A DNA stretch of 64,000 nt from Paenibacillus sp. IHBB 10380 (GCF_000949425.1 NZ_CP010976.1:2976001-3040000); one strand, 5' to 3'. Positions 36,170-44,419 are shown, numbered from the stretch's first letter. The notes: generated by a model not told the origin, from the letters alone. Program-made: numbers and translations.

Positions 36170-37393
36170 ATGATAAGAAGTCGTAAATATCTGCTGCTTG
36201 CTCCATTAGTCACTATGATGTTAGGTGCACTTTCCATCCTACTCGTCATTGCCATTGTCAGCTCCCCTGAGCTCACCTTTCAGGCTTCCCTTCAAGGTCT
36301 TTCCCTCTGGTGGCATATCATATTTCCCGCTCTGCTTCCTTTTCTCGTTCTCTCCGAGATGTTAATTGCATATGGTTGGGCACACGGTATGGGTGTACTG
36401 CTTGAACCCTTAATGAGAAGAGTATTCGGTCTTCCAGGTGCAAGTGGCTGGCCACTTGTCATGGGGTTGACGACAGGATACCCTGGTGGTGCACAAGCAA
36501 CCATGCAATTAGTTGAACAAGGCGAGCTAAGCCACTCTGAGGCGGAAAAATCAGCTGTGTTATCGCATTTCTGCAACCCTATGACAGTTATCGTTGTCAT
36601 AGGTATTGGTCTGATTGGACATCCCATTGCCGGTTATTGGCTACTAGGTATTCATTGGCTATCTGGCATTATTGCTTTTCTTACGTTAACAATATTCAGT
36701 AGAAAAGAACGTAGCACAACACACAAGATTACAATATCCCAAATGTCCATGAATCCTCCGTCTCGTCCATCGCTCATTCGTCGAGTCATAACTGCCATGG
36801 AACAAGCCCGTATCCGGGATGGTCGTAGCTTCGGTAAATTACTTGGAGAAGCAGTCGCTCACGCTGTTCAGACACTTATGATTGTTGGTGGGTATATCAT
36901 TATATTTGCGGTCATCATTCATATTGTCAGCTTTTTTATACTGCCCCAAATACCAAGCTACTACGTAGCTGGATTATTCGAAATGCACTTAGGCACCAAA
37001 GCGCTAAGTTCAGCTTCAAGTCTTTCACCCATCATGAAATGGTCTCTTCTCTCAGCACTCATTGGCTGGAGCGGTCTATGCGCATTACTCCAATCCATCT
37101 CCCTCCTTAAGAAAACTGGAAAAGGATGGTTAACCTATACTACGGTCAAACTGCTACATGGGGGATACGCATTTGTAATTACTCTTCTTGTATGGAGGCC
37201 TTTGGAACAATTAAACCGGGATATTCAACCTACATTTATGGAGTCCTCATATGTCCCCTGGCATTCATTAGACACACCTAATTTATGGTCTAAAATACCC
37301 CTGCTATTAGAATGGCAAGGGCTTATACTAGGATGCTTACTTCTGGTCTCACTTATGATAGCCCTATTTACTTCCGCTCTTCGTTCCCGTTAA
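36170..37393 (+). CDS. ylbJ: sporulation integral membrane protein YlbJ
   Basis: 407 residues from the ATG at 36170; AGAGG lies eight bases upstream, and longer frames from 36113 lack a site. About eight membrane segments with nucleoside-recognition (Gate) domain motifs: WWHIIFPALLPFLVLSEMLIAYG and GLTTGYPGGAQATMQLVEQGELS. Known: YlbJ is made in the mother cell under sigma-E and supports spore cortex formation. It overlaps coaD convergently by 26 bases. Confidence 0.93.
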   Translation: MIRSRKYLLLAPLVTMMLGALSILLVIAIVSSPELTFQASLQGLSLWWHIIFPALLPFLVLSEMLIAYGWAHGMGVLLEPLMRRVFGLPGASGWPLVMGLTTGYPGGAQATMQLVEQGELSHSEAEKSAVLSHFCNPMTVIVVIGIGLIGHPIAGYWLLGIHWLSGIIAFLTLTIFSRKERSTTHKITISQMSMNPPSRPSLIRRVITAMEQARIRDGRSFGKLLGEAVAHAVQTLMIVGGYIIIFAVIIHIVSFFILPQIPSYYVAGLFEMHLGTKALSSASSLSPIMKWSLLSALIGWSGLCALLQSISLLKKTGKGWLTYTTVKLLHGGYAFVITLLVWRPLEQLNRDIQPTFMESSYVPWHSLDTPNLWSKIPLLLEWQGLILGCLLLVSLMIALFTSALRSR

Positions 37394-37883
37394 ATTTCGC
37401 GTGTAGCGCTTGATCTACTACTGGACATAACCATTCGGTCAAATCACCATTAAAGTGTGCAATTTCTTTCACTAGACTAGAACTTAAGTAGGAATACTTC
37501 GGATTCGTCATCATAAAGATCGTTTCTGCATCTGGATTTAACTTATGATTCGTAGAAGCAAGCTGTAGCTCATATTCGAAATCCGTTATTGTGCGAATAC
37601 CACGAACGATCACGCGGGCCTCTTTCTCCCGAACATAATTTACCAATAAATCTCGGAAGCTATCCACCTGCACATTAGGAATATCAGCTGTCACTTGCTT
37701 CAGTAAATCTGTACGCTCTTCAACTGAAAACAAAGCATTCTTACTAAGATTGTTCAATACAGCAACGATGAGTATATCGAACTGCTTGGAGGCCCGTAAT
37801 ATAATATCCATATGCCCTAAGGTAACAGGGTCAAAACTTCCGGGATATACGGCAATGCGTGGTGAATTATTCTGTTGGTTCAT
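37368..37883 (-). CDS. coaD: phosphopantetheine adenylyltransferase
   Basis: 171 residues from the ATG at 37883 (GAGGGGG upstream). Nucleotidyltransferase motif YPGSFDPVTLGHMDII and the C-terminal SYLSSSLVKEIA. Converts phosphopantetheine to dephospho-CoA. It overlaps rsmD by 17 bases, the standard rsmD-coaD pair. Confidence 0.97.
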   Translation of the reverse strand: MNQQNNSPRIAVYPGSFDPVTLGHMDIILRASKQFDILIVAVLNNLSKNALFSVEERTDLLKQVTADIPNVQVDSFRDLLVNYVREKEARVIVRGIRTITDFEYELQLASTNHKLNPDAETIFMMTNPKYSYLSSSLVKEIAHFNGDLTEWLCPVVDQALHAKFNGNEERK

Positions 37884-38463
37884 GTTGTTCCCCCTCAATT
37901 GGATGCATCTCTACTTGATACCGATATATGGTGATTGCTGCCTCCCCATAGAGCGCTTTACGAGTGCATGTGAAATGATTCAATTCATCAGGGTACTCGT
38001 ATTTCGAATCATGCTCAACGACAATTGTTGCATCAGCATGTAGAAGTCCTCTATCGTGCATCTGCTGCATAAGCTCGTCCGCATTCTTCATCCGATAAGG
38101 GGGATCTAGAAATATCACACTCAGAATAACACCGCGTTTCTCTAGCACCTTCAGTGCCCTCGCAGCGTCGTTTCGATAAACTTCGCTTTGATTCTCCATT
38201 TTCGTTATTTTGAGGTTAGCTCTTATTGTCTCAATACTCTTCGGCTCCATATCTACAAATATGGCGTGTTCCATTCCACGACTCAAAGCCTCAATTCCCA
38301 AACCACCGGTGCCAGCAAATAAATCAAGCACTGTTCCACCCTCAAAGTAAGGACCAATCATGCTGAATACAGCTTCTTTAACTTTATCTGTCGTAGGTCT
38401 TGTTCCTGATCCAGGGACACTTTTCAATGGTCTTCCCTTCGCACTTCCCGATACAACTCTCAC
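37867..38463 (-). CDS. rsmD: 16S rRNA (guanine966-N2)-methyltransferase RsmD
   Basis: 198 residues with a GTG start and a weak GGGTGA site. SAM motif VLDLFAGTGGLGIEALSRG and catalytic DPPY (FLDPPYRMKN). It methylates G966 of 16S rRNA. Known as ylbH in Bacillus; the candidate small RNA at 38628-38745 is divergently placed just upstream. Confidence 0.96.
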   Translation of the reverse strand: MRVVSGSAKGRPLKSVPGSGTRPTTDKVKEAVFSMIGPYFEGGTVLDLFAGTGGLGIEALSRGMEHAIFVDMEPKSIETIRANLKITKMENQSEVYRNDAARALKVLEKRGVILSVIFLDPPYRMKNADELMQQMHDRGLLHADATIVVEHDSKYEYPDELNHFTCTRKALYGEAAITIYRYQVEMHPIEGEQHEPTE

Positions 38464-38592
38464 TAGCTATATTCACCCATTCTATGCTTAAGATCCAATG
38501 CCGAAATCAGCATTTTTATGACGATATCGTACCACACTATGCTAGATAATGAAAAATGAAAGACCATTTCGAGTCGATATTTAGAAAGATTA

Positions 38593-38623
38593 TGTATAAA
38601 AAGGAATTTCTACGGGCATGCTT
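38593..38623 (+). promoter_or_regulatory. possible forespore (sigma-G/F type) promoter
   Basis: TGTATA, 18-base spacer, CATGCTT. This resembles the sigma-G consensus (TGNATA and CATNCTA) and lies just ahead of the candidate RNA. The assignment is from consensus matching only. Confidence 0.45.
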
Positions 38624-38627
38624 TAAT

Positions 38628-38745
38628 TATCGACATCAAAAGAATGTCGTAGACAACCGTGGAGAAGAATTACGTTTCCCCATAGCTCTTCGACCGGTTT
38701 CTCCTCTCCCATGAGGACGCCCTGCAAGGGGCGTCCAATTTTTTT
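38628..38745 (+). ncRNA. csfG: candidate CsfG-like sporulation small RNA
   Basis: No protein frame with a ribosome binding site is seen. The segment has a hairpin CGACAT/ATGTCG, a longer stem GGAGAA/TTCTCC enclosing a C-rich loop with TTTCCCC, an unpaired pyrimidine tract CTCCTCTCCC that could pair with Shine-Dalgarno sequences, and a strong terminator (GGACGCCC/GGGCGTCC, then seven T). It lies beside rsmD (ylbH). From memory, the conserved sporulation RNA CsfG of Bacillus lies between ylbG and ylbH and is read by sigma-F and sigma-G, and a sigma-G-like promoter is present here. The name rests on this synteny, not on sequence comparison. The 5' end is estimated. Confidence 0.55.
38715..38745 (+). 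terminator. terminator of the candidate small RNA
   Basis: Perfect 8-bp GC-rich stem GGACGCCC/GGGCGTCC with a 6-base loop, followed by AATTTTTTT. Confidence 0.85.
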
Positions 38746-39075
38746 GTGGTTCAAAGACTTTGTAAACAAGTTTTTTGCGATTCACCCCTATGTCCAAACA
38801 GTCGAGAATTAGTAAATGGGTACCTATTGGGCACCCTATTTTTAGAGTGGAGAGAATCTGAATTTCATTAATACATAAATGGAATATGTTCTCTGGCCTG
38901 CTTTCGAAGCAATAACTATCCTTATCCTCACATACCAAATCTATAAAGCTCCATAGCGATGAGCTCATAACCGGAATAGCGGAAGTATCAACCGATCATG
39001 AACGCGCTAAGGTGAGACGCTGAAAGTTCTGTAACCAAAGATACCCCGCAAAGCGTGAGCCTTACGGGGTATTCA
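38746..39075. other. 330-base stretch with no convincing gene
   Basis: The minus-strand frame 38636-38968 has no ribosome binding site and runs through the small-RNA terminator, so it is not accepted. A hairpin at 39041-39072 (ATACCCCG/CGGGGTAT) lies just after the small membrane-protein gene and may end its transcript. Confidence 0.5.
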
Positions 39076-39246
39076 TTATTTAGCAGCTATAAACTGAATC
39101 ACTCCAACACTGATTAGGAAAATGAAAAACCAAAAAATAAACCACAAGACTATTTTCCCACTTCTTCCTCTGGCTTGCCTCGGGTTATTCTCCAACCTAT
39201 GAATACGGTCTTCAAGTTCTCGTATTCGTTCCTCTTGTTCCAACAT
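39076..39246 (-). CDS. small coiled-coil plus single-pass membrane protein
   Basis: 56 residues, found by direct reading. The ATG at 39246 has GGAG nine bases upstream. Residues 1-22 are a charged helix with heptad-like spacing (LEQEERIRELEDRIHRLEN), a basic stretch GRSGK follows, then one membrane segment of about 22 residues rich in F, I and W, ending IAAK. It is not recognised. A hairpin follows the stop. It may be a membrane-anchored oligomer or adaptor. Confidence 0.65.
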   Translation of the reverse strand: MLEQEERIRELEDRIHRLENNPRQARGRSGKIVLWFIFWFFIFLISVGVIQFIAAK

Positions 39247-39633
39247 TTACAACAACTCCAATCATATATAGATAGTGTTAATTTATACGCCGCTTTTCAA
39301 ATGCACAGAAAACTCAAATCCGTCTCGCAGGTAATACAAGTCGGAAGTTTTGACAGAATTGGGAGTATACTAGTCAAATATAAAATACCCCATAATAGGG
39401 TATCTGTATTACCGAATTATATCATTTAATGAATAAACACTTTACTTAAAGTTAATACTTAGGCAAAATTCAGAATCATCCATGCTTCAATCTAGGCGAA
39501 GTGCCTGATCCATTTCAATCGTACGTCCCATGATCTTGCCCCGTAAAATCAACAAAGCCGACGATATTTCGGTAGCCTACAATGGTCTGACTTCGTATAC
39601 GAATACGACTTCAATCATACATAAGTGTCATTG
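39247..39633. other. 387-base stretch, no assigned gene
   Basis: Contains a hairpin ATACCC/GGGTAT at 39385-39403 with a T-rich tail on the minus strand. On the minus strand between about 39490 and 39590, two short open segments separated by a stop look weakly coding but have no start and no recognised family. Confidence 0.35.
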
Positions 39634-40662
39634 TCATTTGATGCTCAAAGCCTGCCTTTTCTCAACCTGTAGCATTTCCAAATCTGTCGCTACCTTTTCA
39701 ATCATTTTTACAAAGCTCGTCAGTTCCTCCGAACTTGCTGCTTGTATCTTCATGTTGTTCAATGTATCCCTCGACACAAGCTGAACACTACTTAGCTTGC
39801 GCATAATAGCTTCCACCTTACTCTGTATTTGCTCTTGTGCGCTACGCGAAGTAGATGCCAACTTACGAACTTCCTCAGCTACGATATTAAATCCACGTCC
39901 AAATTCACCTGCATGCGCCGCTTCAATAGCTGCATTTAGACCCAGTAGATGACTTTGATTAGAAATTTCACGGATGAGTACACCCATGTTCTCAATCTGA
40001 CCCACCTCTGTACCTAATTGCTCCATTAAGTCATGTGCCATTTCCTGAGAATCTACTGCCACTTGGGCAGTTTCAGCGATGGAGCCCGCATTTCCATGCA
40101 ATTCTGCAATCATCCCAGCTAACTCTTGTGCTACTTCCGTGACCGTTTGTAGTATCTGATCCTGTTGATCTGCCAAGTTAAATAGCTGCTCTTTCTCTTT
40201 CTTATTATAAGCCTCAAGAACTAGCTGAGAATCTAGATTAAACATCTTACTTAAGGCATGTGTAATCGATATCCAATGATCTGGTCTAATCTGACGAAGA
40301 ATGTCTGTTGCTATATCTAAATAAACAATATAAGAACCCAAATAATAATTTGAAGACAAACCTATTCGAGAATGCACCAGACCAATAGCAATTCTCTTTT
40401 GGATATACTCCTCATCAATTACACCTGTTGTCATCGACATCCAATACTCACGCTGAGTTTCCTTTAATCTGTCCAATGATGCGGCTTGATCTATAACCCG
40501 TTTAAGATCCGGTTGTTTGTCAATGTGTTCATAGAAGCGGTTCACCACTTCATCCACTACCTTCACAAAAACATCATGATTAGCTGATAAAATCTGTAAC
40601 TCTGTCTCCGTCAACCCGATATAATCTAACTGCTCTTGTCTAACCTGTGTAACATTTATCAT
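39634..40662 (-). CDS. globin-coupled methyl-accepting sensor (HemAT-like)
   Basis: 342 residues. Residues 1-165 form a protoglobin-type heme domain; the proximal histidine is probably H97 in [10 protein letters not shown]. Residues 170-340 are a short chemoreceptor signalling domain with the conserved hairpin tip [21 protein letters not shown] (238-258) and [10 protein letters not shown]. No membrane segment, so it is a soluble oxygen or gas sensor acting on CheA/CheW. It is about 90 residues shorter than HemAT of B. subtilis, with a truncated second signalling helix. Confidence 0.9.
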   Translation of the reverse strand: MINVTQVRQEQLDYIGLTETELQILSANHDVFVKVVDEVVNRFYEHIDKQPDLKRVIDQAASLDRLKETQREYWMSMTTGVIDEEYIQKRIAIGLVHSRIGLSSNYYLGSYIVYLDIATDILRQIRPDHWISITHALSKMFNLDSQLVLEAYNKKEKEQLFNLADQQDQILQTVTEVAQELAGMIAELHGNAGSIAETAQVAVDSQEMAHDLMEQLGTEVGQIENMGVLIREISNQSHLLGLNAAIEAAHAGEFGRGFNIVAEEVRKLASTSRSAQEQIQSKVEAIMRKLSSVQLVSRDTLNNMKIQAASSEELTSFVKMIEKVATDLEMLQVEKRQALSIK

Positions 40663-40853
40663 CTTTGTTAAATCCCCCGTATTTATAATTATGTAAAAGT
40701 TAAAATATATAGATTAAAAATGGTAATTTAATCATTATAGGTTATATTGAGAAATTATAACATATTTCATGTATGCGATTACAAAAAAATGCTGTGATTT
40801 ATCTCTCATTATAAAAATTATAACAAAAATACGTTTCTCGTTGTTAATCAGAC

Positions 40854-40892
40854 AGAAAAAAACAAACTCCGCTAGCTAAAAATGCGCGGAGT
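40854..40892 (-). terminator. terminator after the first YjcZ-like gene
   Basis: Stem ACTCCGC/GCGGAGT followed on the minus strand by TTGTTTTTTT. Confidence 0.8.
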
Positions 40893-40921
40893 TGTGAAGT
40901 TCAGTTCTTCGAACTATTTGT

Positions 40922-41095
40922 TTAAAAGCAAAATGCACTTGTAATGATCACTAACAAAATAAACAGAACTAAGATGGCACCTGTAGAGCCGTAAGCTCCA
41001 CCAATACCGCATCCACCACCATATCCTCCAACATTATTGTTGCCAACGCTATTTCCGCCAACGCCAGCATTTCCACAACATCCATTTCCGCTCAT
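40922..41095 (-). CDS. YjcZ family sporulation microprotein
   Basis: 57 residues, found by direct reading. AAGGAGGAATTAACTT precedes the ATG at 41095. The N-terminal 35 residues are Gly/Asn/Cys-rich, followed by the family hallmark GAILVLFILLVIITSAFCF, a single C-terminal membrane segment. Such microproteins are spore- or membrane-associated in Bacillales. Two more relatives lie at 42774 and 42938. It is flanked by its own terminator. Confidence 0.85.
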   Translation of the reverse strand: MSGNGCCGNAGVGGNSVGNNNVGGYGGGCGIGGAYGSTGAILVLFILLVIITSAFCF

Positions 41096-41258
41096 AAGTT
41101 AATTCCTCCTTTGGTCTAGAGTACATCCTAGCATATGTACAATTTGGATTATGGGAAGGGCTAAACGGTAAGCAAATAAAATTCAGTTAACATCGTCCAA
41201 CTTTGAGCAGAAGAACTCACCAAACAACGGAATTTGGTTATTGTAGAAGCATACAAAT

Positions 41259-41283
41259 AACCCCCCTTAAAAAAGGGGGGTTA
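41259..41283 (-). terminator. terminator after ferritin
   Basis: Perfect stem AACCCCCCTT/AAGGGGGGTT with a short A-rich loop, then ATTTG. Confidence 0.8.
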
Positions 41284-41301
41284 TTTGAAAAGACAGTTCA
41301 A

Positions 41302-41805
41302 TTATTCTGCTGGAGGTGTGAATGAGCGTTTAGCAAATTCTGCATCAAGCATATAGAATGCGTTGCTATCTTTTTCAATACGCTTTAGTTTCTGAATAAT
41401 GTTATCAAACAATGATTCCTCTTCAACTTGTTCATCAATAAACCATTTCAAAAAGTATATCGTTGCATGTTCACGTTCATTTGTAGCTAAATCTGCCAAG
41501 TGATAAAATTTCTTAGTGTTCTGTTTCTCATGTGAATACCCATGCTCAAAAACATCAAGCATCGAAGCATACTCGTTCTTAGGTTCTTGTAATGCACCTA
41601 TTGTTGCCCGATGTCTGCGATCATTGAGGAACTTGTATATTTTCATTGCATGGAATCGCTCTTCTTCAGCCTGAACAGTGAAGAAATTAGCGAATCCCTC
41701 CAAGCTTTCAGCTGAACAGTATGCAGCCATTGCAAGATATACATGAGCTGAATAAAATTCGAAATTCATCTGTTCGTTTAATGCTTTTGCTAATTCGTCT
41801 TTCAT
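41302..41805 (-). CDS. ftn: ferritin
   Basis: 167 residues, full length. Ferroxidase ligands appear in NEQMNFEFYSAHVYLAMA (E17 region), QAEEERFHAMKIYKF (E-x2-H) and later HATIYFLKWFIDEQVEEES (E-x2-E). It forms the iron-storing 24-mer in the cytoplasm. GAGGTGA precedes the ATG. Stand-alone gene with its own terminator. Confidence 0.95.
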   Translation of the reverse strand: MKDELAKALNEQMNFEFYSAHVYLAMAAYCSAESLEGFANFFTVQAEEERFHAMKIYKFLNDRRHRATIGALQEPKNEYASMLDVFEHGYSHEKQNTKKFYHLADLATNEREHATIYFLKWFIDEQVEEESLFDNIIQKLKRIEKDSNAFYMLDAEFAKRSFTPPAE

Positions 41806-41973
41806 ATACAGGTCACCTCATCTTCTTTATAGTAGTTTATCTTAACACTCTACTCTTGCCCAATTATTAACAGCAAAAAAGTATCCTTATCGTAACACGA
41901 CACCTATTTCATCAGCAAGCCCAGTGGATATTTGTCTAGAAAAGGATTCCCCTCTATTTATAAATATATGTTC

Positions 41974-42513
41974 TTAATTAAGCAGATTCTCATACTTATT
42001 GAACCCTTTGGCTTCACCTATGTAGGTATAGCCGCTTCGTTGGTAAAAACGATTCAGTGTCTCATTGTTACGAATACAGTCAAGTCGAATACGATCTTTA
42101 CCTTTAAATTCAATACTCTTTGCAGCCCACTGGAGAATATCTCGTCCTAATTCTTGCCCCGCAAAACCACGTTTAATAGCTAGTCGATGTAAATATACTG
42201 CAGAGTCACACGCTATAGCTCCCTCACCCCAGAGGTTAATATCCCACGGGCTGGGCTGTTGCATCAGAATAACCACACCAACCAATTCACGATCTTGTCT
42301 AAAAGAAAATACTTCTCCATGAGAAATACAACCTGCCATGTTATGACTATCTTCTCCTTCTAATAAGCCACTCCATTGCGTGGAGCCTTGACTTTGTAGC
42401 CATCTCGCTGTTTGAATAAGTAGTTCCATGATCTCCTCTGTATCCTCTGAATTCGCTTGATGGCCTTTTACATGTTCATTTACGAACTCATTAACAATAT
42501 TATATGTACCCAT
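41974..42513 (-). CDS. GNAT family N-acetyltransferase
   Basis: 179 residues from the ATG at 42513, with GGAGGG six bases upstream. Acetyl-CoA-binding core: AVYLHRLAIKRGFAGQELGRDILQWAA (Q-x-x-G-x-E variant of the usual loop) and a C-terminal NNETLNRFYQRSGYTYIGEA. The substrate is unknown. The N-terminal helical region WLQSQGSTQWSGLLEGED resembles a subgroup seen in Bacillales. Confidence 0.88.
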   Translation of the reverse strand: MGTYNIVNEFVNEHVKGHQANSEDTEEIMELLIQTARWLQSQGSTQWSGLLEGEDSHNMAGCISHGEVFSFRQDRELVGVVILMQQPSPWDINLWGEGAIACDSAVYLHRLAIKRGFAGQELGRDILQWAAKSIEFKGKDRIRLDCIRNNETLNRFYQRSGYTYIGEAKGFNKYENLLN

Positions 42514-42623
42514 TCCTATCCCTCCATTAAAAGTCATATCCATGGATTCATGCTAGCATCTCTTCTGAAAAGCTTCAACTTGTGCTAAGAAAGATACAAC
42601 TATCGAAGCTTGTACTTTAATAA

Positions 42624-42720
42624 TCAAGAAGAAACGGCTTTGCCGTCCTTAGAGGGACGGTAACCGTTTCTCGTAGAAATATAAGCAAGTATAGTGAAAA
42701 CTTATACTTGCTTATATTTC
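42624..42720. repeat. compound hairpin repeat, copy B
   Basis: Second copy of the element at 10420-10515, same orientation. Nested hairpin AGAAACGG ... CCGTCC/GGACGG ... CCGTTTCT followed by a perfect 18-bp hairpin, GAAATATAAGCAAGTATA and its complement. It is intergenic, between a GNAT gene and a YjcZ-like gene, and abuts another terminator-like hairpin at 42723. Confidence 0.8.
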
Positions 42721-42722
42721 GC

Positions 42723-42760
42723 AAAGGGTCGGGAAGCATATAAATGCTTCCCGACCCTTT
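42723..42760. terminator. strong hairpin after the second YjcZ-like gene
   Basis: Perfect 17-bp stem AAAGGGTCGGGAAGCAT with a 4-base loop. On the minus strand only TTTGCG follows, so termination is plausible but not certain. Confidence 0.65.
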
Positions 42761-42773
42761 AATAAAGATCTTA

Positions 42774-42890
42774 TTAACAGAATCCTCTTCCAAGGCCTGC
42801 TAAAATGATAACCAACAAAATATAAAGTACCAAGATAGCTCCTGTAGAGCTACAAGGTGAAGCTCCTACACCGCCAACACATCCGCTCAT
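42774..42890 (-). CDS. YjcZ-like microprotein
   Basis: 38 residues, found by direct reading; GGGAGGAGATCTC precedes the ATG at 42890. Short glycine/cysteine N-terminus (MSGCVGGVGASPCSS), then TGAILVLYILLVIILAG, the same membrane segment as its neighbours. It lies 47 bases downstream of the third copy on the same strand, forming a tandem pair. Confidence 0.8.
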   Translation of the reverse strand: MSGCVGGVGASPCSSTGAILVLYILLVIILAGLGRGFC

Positions 42891-42937
42891 GAGATCTCCT
42901 CCCTTCTATAAAAGGAATATAAGTGATTTAGTATTTT

Positions 42938-43048
42938 CTAGTAAAGGAACGCACGTGTAATAATAACCAACAAGATAAACAGAACTAAAATCGCACCTGT
43001 TGATGTAAAAGGATTTGGGGCATAACCGTAACCTGCTACTTCGCTCAT
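42938..43048 (-). CDS. YjcZ-like microprotein
   Basis: 36 residues, found by direct reading; AAGGAGGAATTGGA precedes the ATG at 43048. The N-terminus MSEVAGYGYAPNPF is followed by TSTGAILVLFILLVIITRAF, nearly identical to the 40922 protein in the membrane segment. Probably cotranscribed with the 42774 gene and made during sporulation (inference from family). Confidence 0.82.
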   Translation of the reverse strand: MSEVAGYGYAPNPFTSTGAILVLFILLVIITRAFLY

Positions 43049-43131
43049 TCCAATTCCTCCTTTCCCTTTAACATATTGTAAGATATGTCAGTGTGGAGTT
43101 CATTGGTCTAGTCATTCCCCCAATTTTGACA

Positions 43132-43158
43132 AAAGAAAAAGCCCTTATTCAGGGCTTC
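43132..43158 (-). terminator. terminator after the orphan IS3-type orfA
   Basis: Stem AAGCCCT/AGGGCTT followed on the minus strand by TTTTCTTTT. Confidence 0.7.
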
Positions 43159-43191
43159 ACATGTACAGCCTATTCCGCACATTTAAACAAA

Positions 43192-43410
43192 TCATACATT
43201 CTGTATTTTCTGGACTCGTTTTCTCCGATCCACTAGACCTGAATCTCCTTGCTCTCGGTATTTCCTCATCCATACTTTTAAACGTCCGATATCTGCGATA
43301 TCTAAAGCAGTAGCAACTTCTTTTTTAGTCATACCCTGTAATCGCAATTCGATAGCCTTTTTCTTAATATCCAAACTATAGGAATTAAACGTCTGTCCCT
43401 TCTTGGCCAA
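43192..43410 (-). CDS. orphan IS3-type OrfA HTH protein
   Basis: 72 residues from the TTG at 43410 with GAGGTG seven bases upstream. Helix-turn-helix resembling the first frame of IS3-family transposases: MAKKGQTFNSYSLDIKKKAIELRLQG, MTKKEVATALDI, RLKVWMRKYREQGDSGLVDRR. No OrfB catalytic frame follows, and a terminator lies 34 bases on. It may be a stranded transposase fragment or a domesticated DNA-binding protein. Confidence 0.65.
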   Translation of the reverse strand: MAKKGQTFNSYSLDIKKKAIELRLQGMTKKEVATALDIADIGRLKVWMRKYREQGDSGLVDRRKRVQKIQNV

Positions 43411-43527
43411 ATCGATCACCTCAAGATATTTATCGGATGAAACAGATTTTTTATAATACTCCGTTAAATAATCTTAAGAAAAGGTACCCTTATCAGGATT
43501 AAAAGGATGTGTAGGCTGTCCTTTAAC

Positions 43528-44196
43528 TCAGTTGTTCTCTCCATTCCAAGAAAATCCCACTGCCTGTAAAAATTCACGAGCAAGCGTCATGTGACCTCGT
43601 TGTCCAGGATGTACTCTATCCCAATTATTAGATAGTGATGACAAATACACATATTCAGATAGTGAATCAAAGGCACTTTGCGTATCGACAACGATAGCGT
43701 TAAATTCATCAGCAATTTTCTTAACTACGCCGCTATAAATATCCATTGTTGCTCGCATCGGATCATTCAAATTAGGTTCAAGGTAGTAAGGAGTCATAAG
43801 AACAAGACCTTTCAAAGAAGGACGAATGGCATCAACAAGTGTACGAAGTGTCTGTTCATATTCATCCAAATAAACATGATCTTCCGTATTGAGTGGATTA
43901 TCAAACTGACGCCACACATCATTCGTACCAATCATGATAGATAACCAGTCTGGACTAAGATCCACTACATCTTTTGCCCAGCGAGCTTTCAAATGACGTA
44001 TCGTATCTCCACTTATACCTGTGTTTAAAGTACGGATGGCAAGCTCTGGATATACGGCATTCAATAGTGCATCTACTTGAGTTACATACCCATCGCCTAA
44101 CTGTCCAAATCCACCCTCTCCTACGGGGAAAACACGACCGGAATCTGTGATGGAATCTCCAATAAATAAAAGTGTATCATTCTTACTAAGTTGCAT
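43528..44196 (-). CDS. SGNH/GDSL hydrolase
   Basis: 222 residues. Catalytic blocks: FIGDSITDSG (serine 15), block II NTGISGDTIRHLKARW, block III GTNDVWRQ, and block V DRVHPGQRGH with Asp and His. Similar proteins are acyl or xylan-acetyl esterases. No signal peptide, so it is cytoplasmic. The remnant of an alpha/beta-hydrolase esterase gene lies directly upstream on the same strand, suggesting a former carbohydrate-esterase cluster. Confidence 0.9.
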   Translation of the reverse strand: MQLSKNDTLLFIGDSITDSGRVFPVGEGGFGQLGDGYVTQVDALLNAVYPELAIRTLNTGISGDTIRHLKARWAKDVVDLSPDWLSIMIGTNDVWRQFDNPLNTEDHVYLDEYEQTLRTLVDAIRPSLKGLVLMTPYYLEPNLNDPMRATMDIYSGVVKKIADEFNAIVVDTQSAFDSLSEYVYLSSLSNNWDRVHPGQRGHMTLAREFLQAVGFSWNGENN

Positions 44197-44251
44197 ATTA
44201 AATTCATCTCCATTCCTTTATAAATCATGCCTACATGTTAATGAACACAGA

Positions 44252-44419
44252 CTACATCCCTTGTTTCTTGAGCCAAGTCATACACAAGCTTGTCCAAATG
44301 GCTACTTCAGGAATTTCTATCACAAGTCCTAGTCCATGGTTCCCTTCTGGAAATACGTGAAGCTCATGCAGAACATTGAACTGACCCAAAGATAATGACA
44401 ACTGAAGGGTTAAATACAT
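44252..44419 (-). pseudogene. C-terminal remnant of an alpha/beta-hydrolase esterase
   Basis: A 55-codon frame reads YLTLQLSLSLGQFNVLHELH, then VFPEGNHGLGL, then PEVAIWTSLCMTWLKKQGM and stop. This matches the end of acetyl-esterase/lipase family proteins, where ELHxFPxGxHGLGL carries the catalytic histidine. The nucleophile and the rest of the fold are missing. No ribosome binding site precedes the ATG at 44419. It is a decayed gene. Confidence 0.75.

Noticed and set aside
38636..38968. 110-codon minus-strand frame
   Set aside because: No ribosome binding site; it passes through the terminator and body of the candidate small RNA and has no family.
39175..39429. 84-codon plus-strand frame
   Set aside because: It is antisense to the 56-residue membrane protein over part of its length and has no ribosome binding site.
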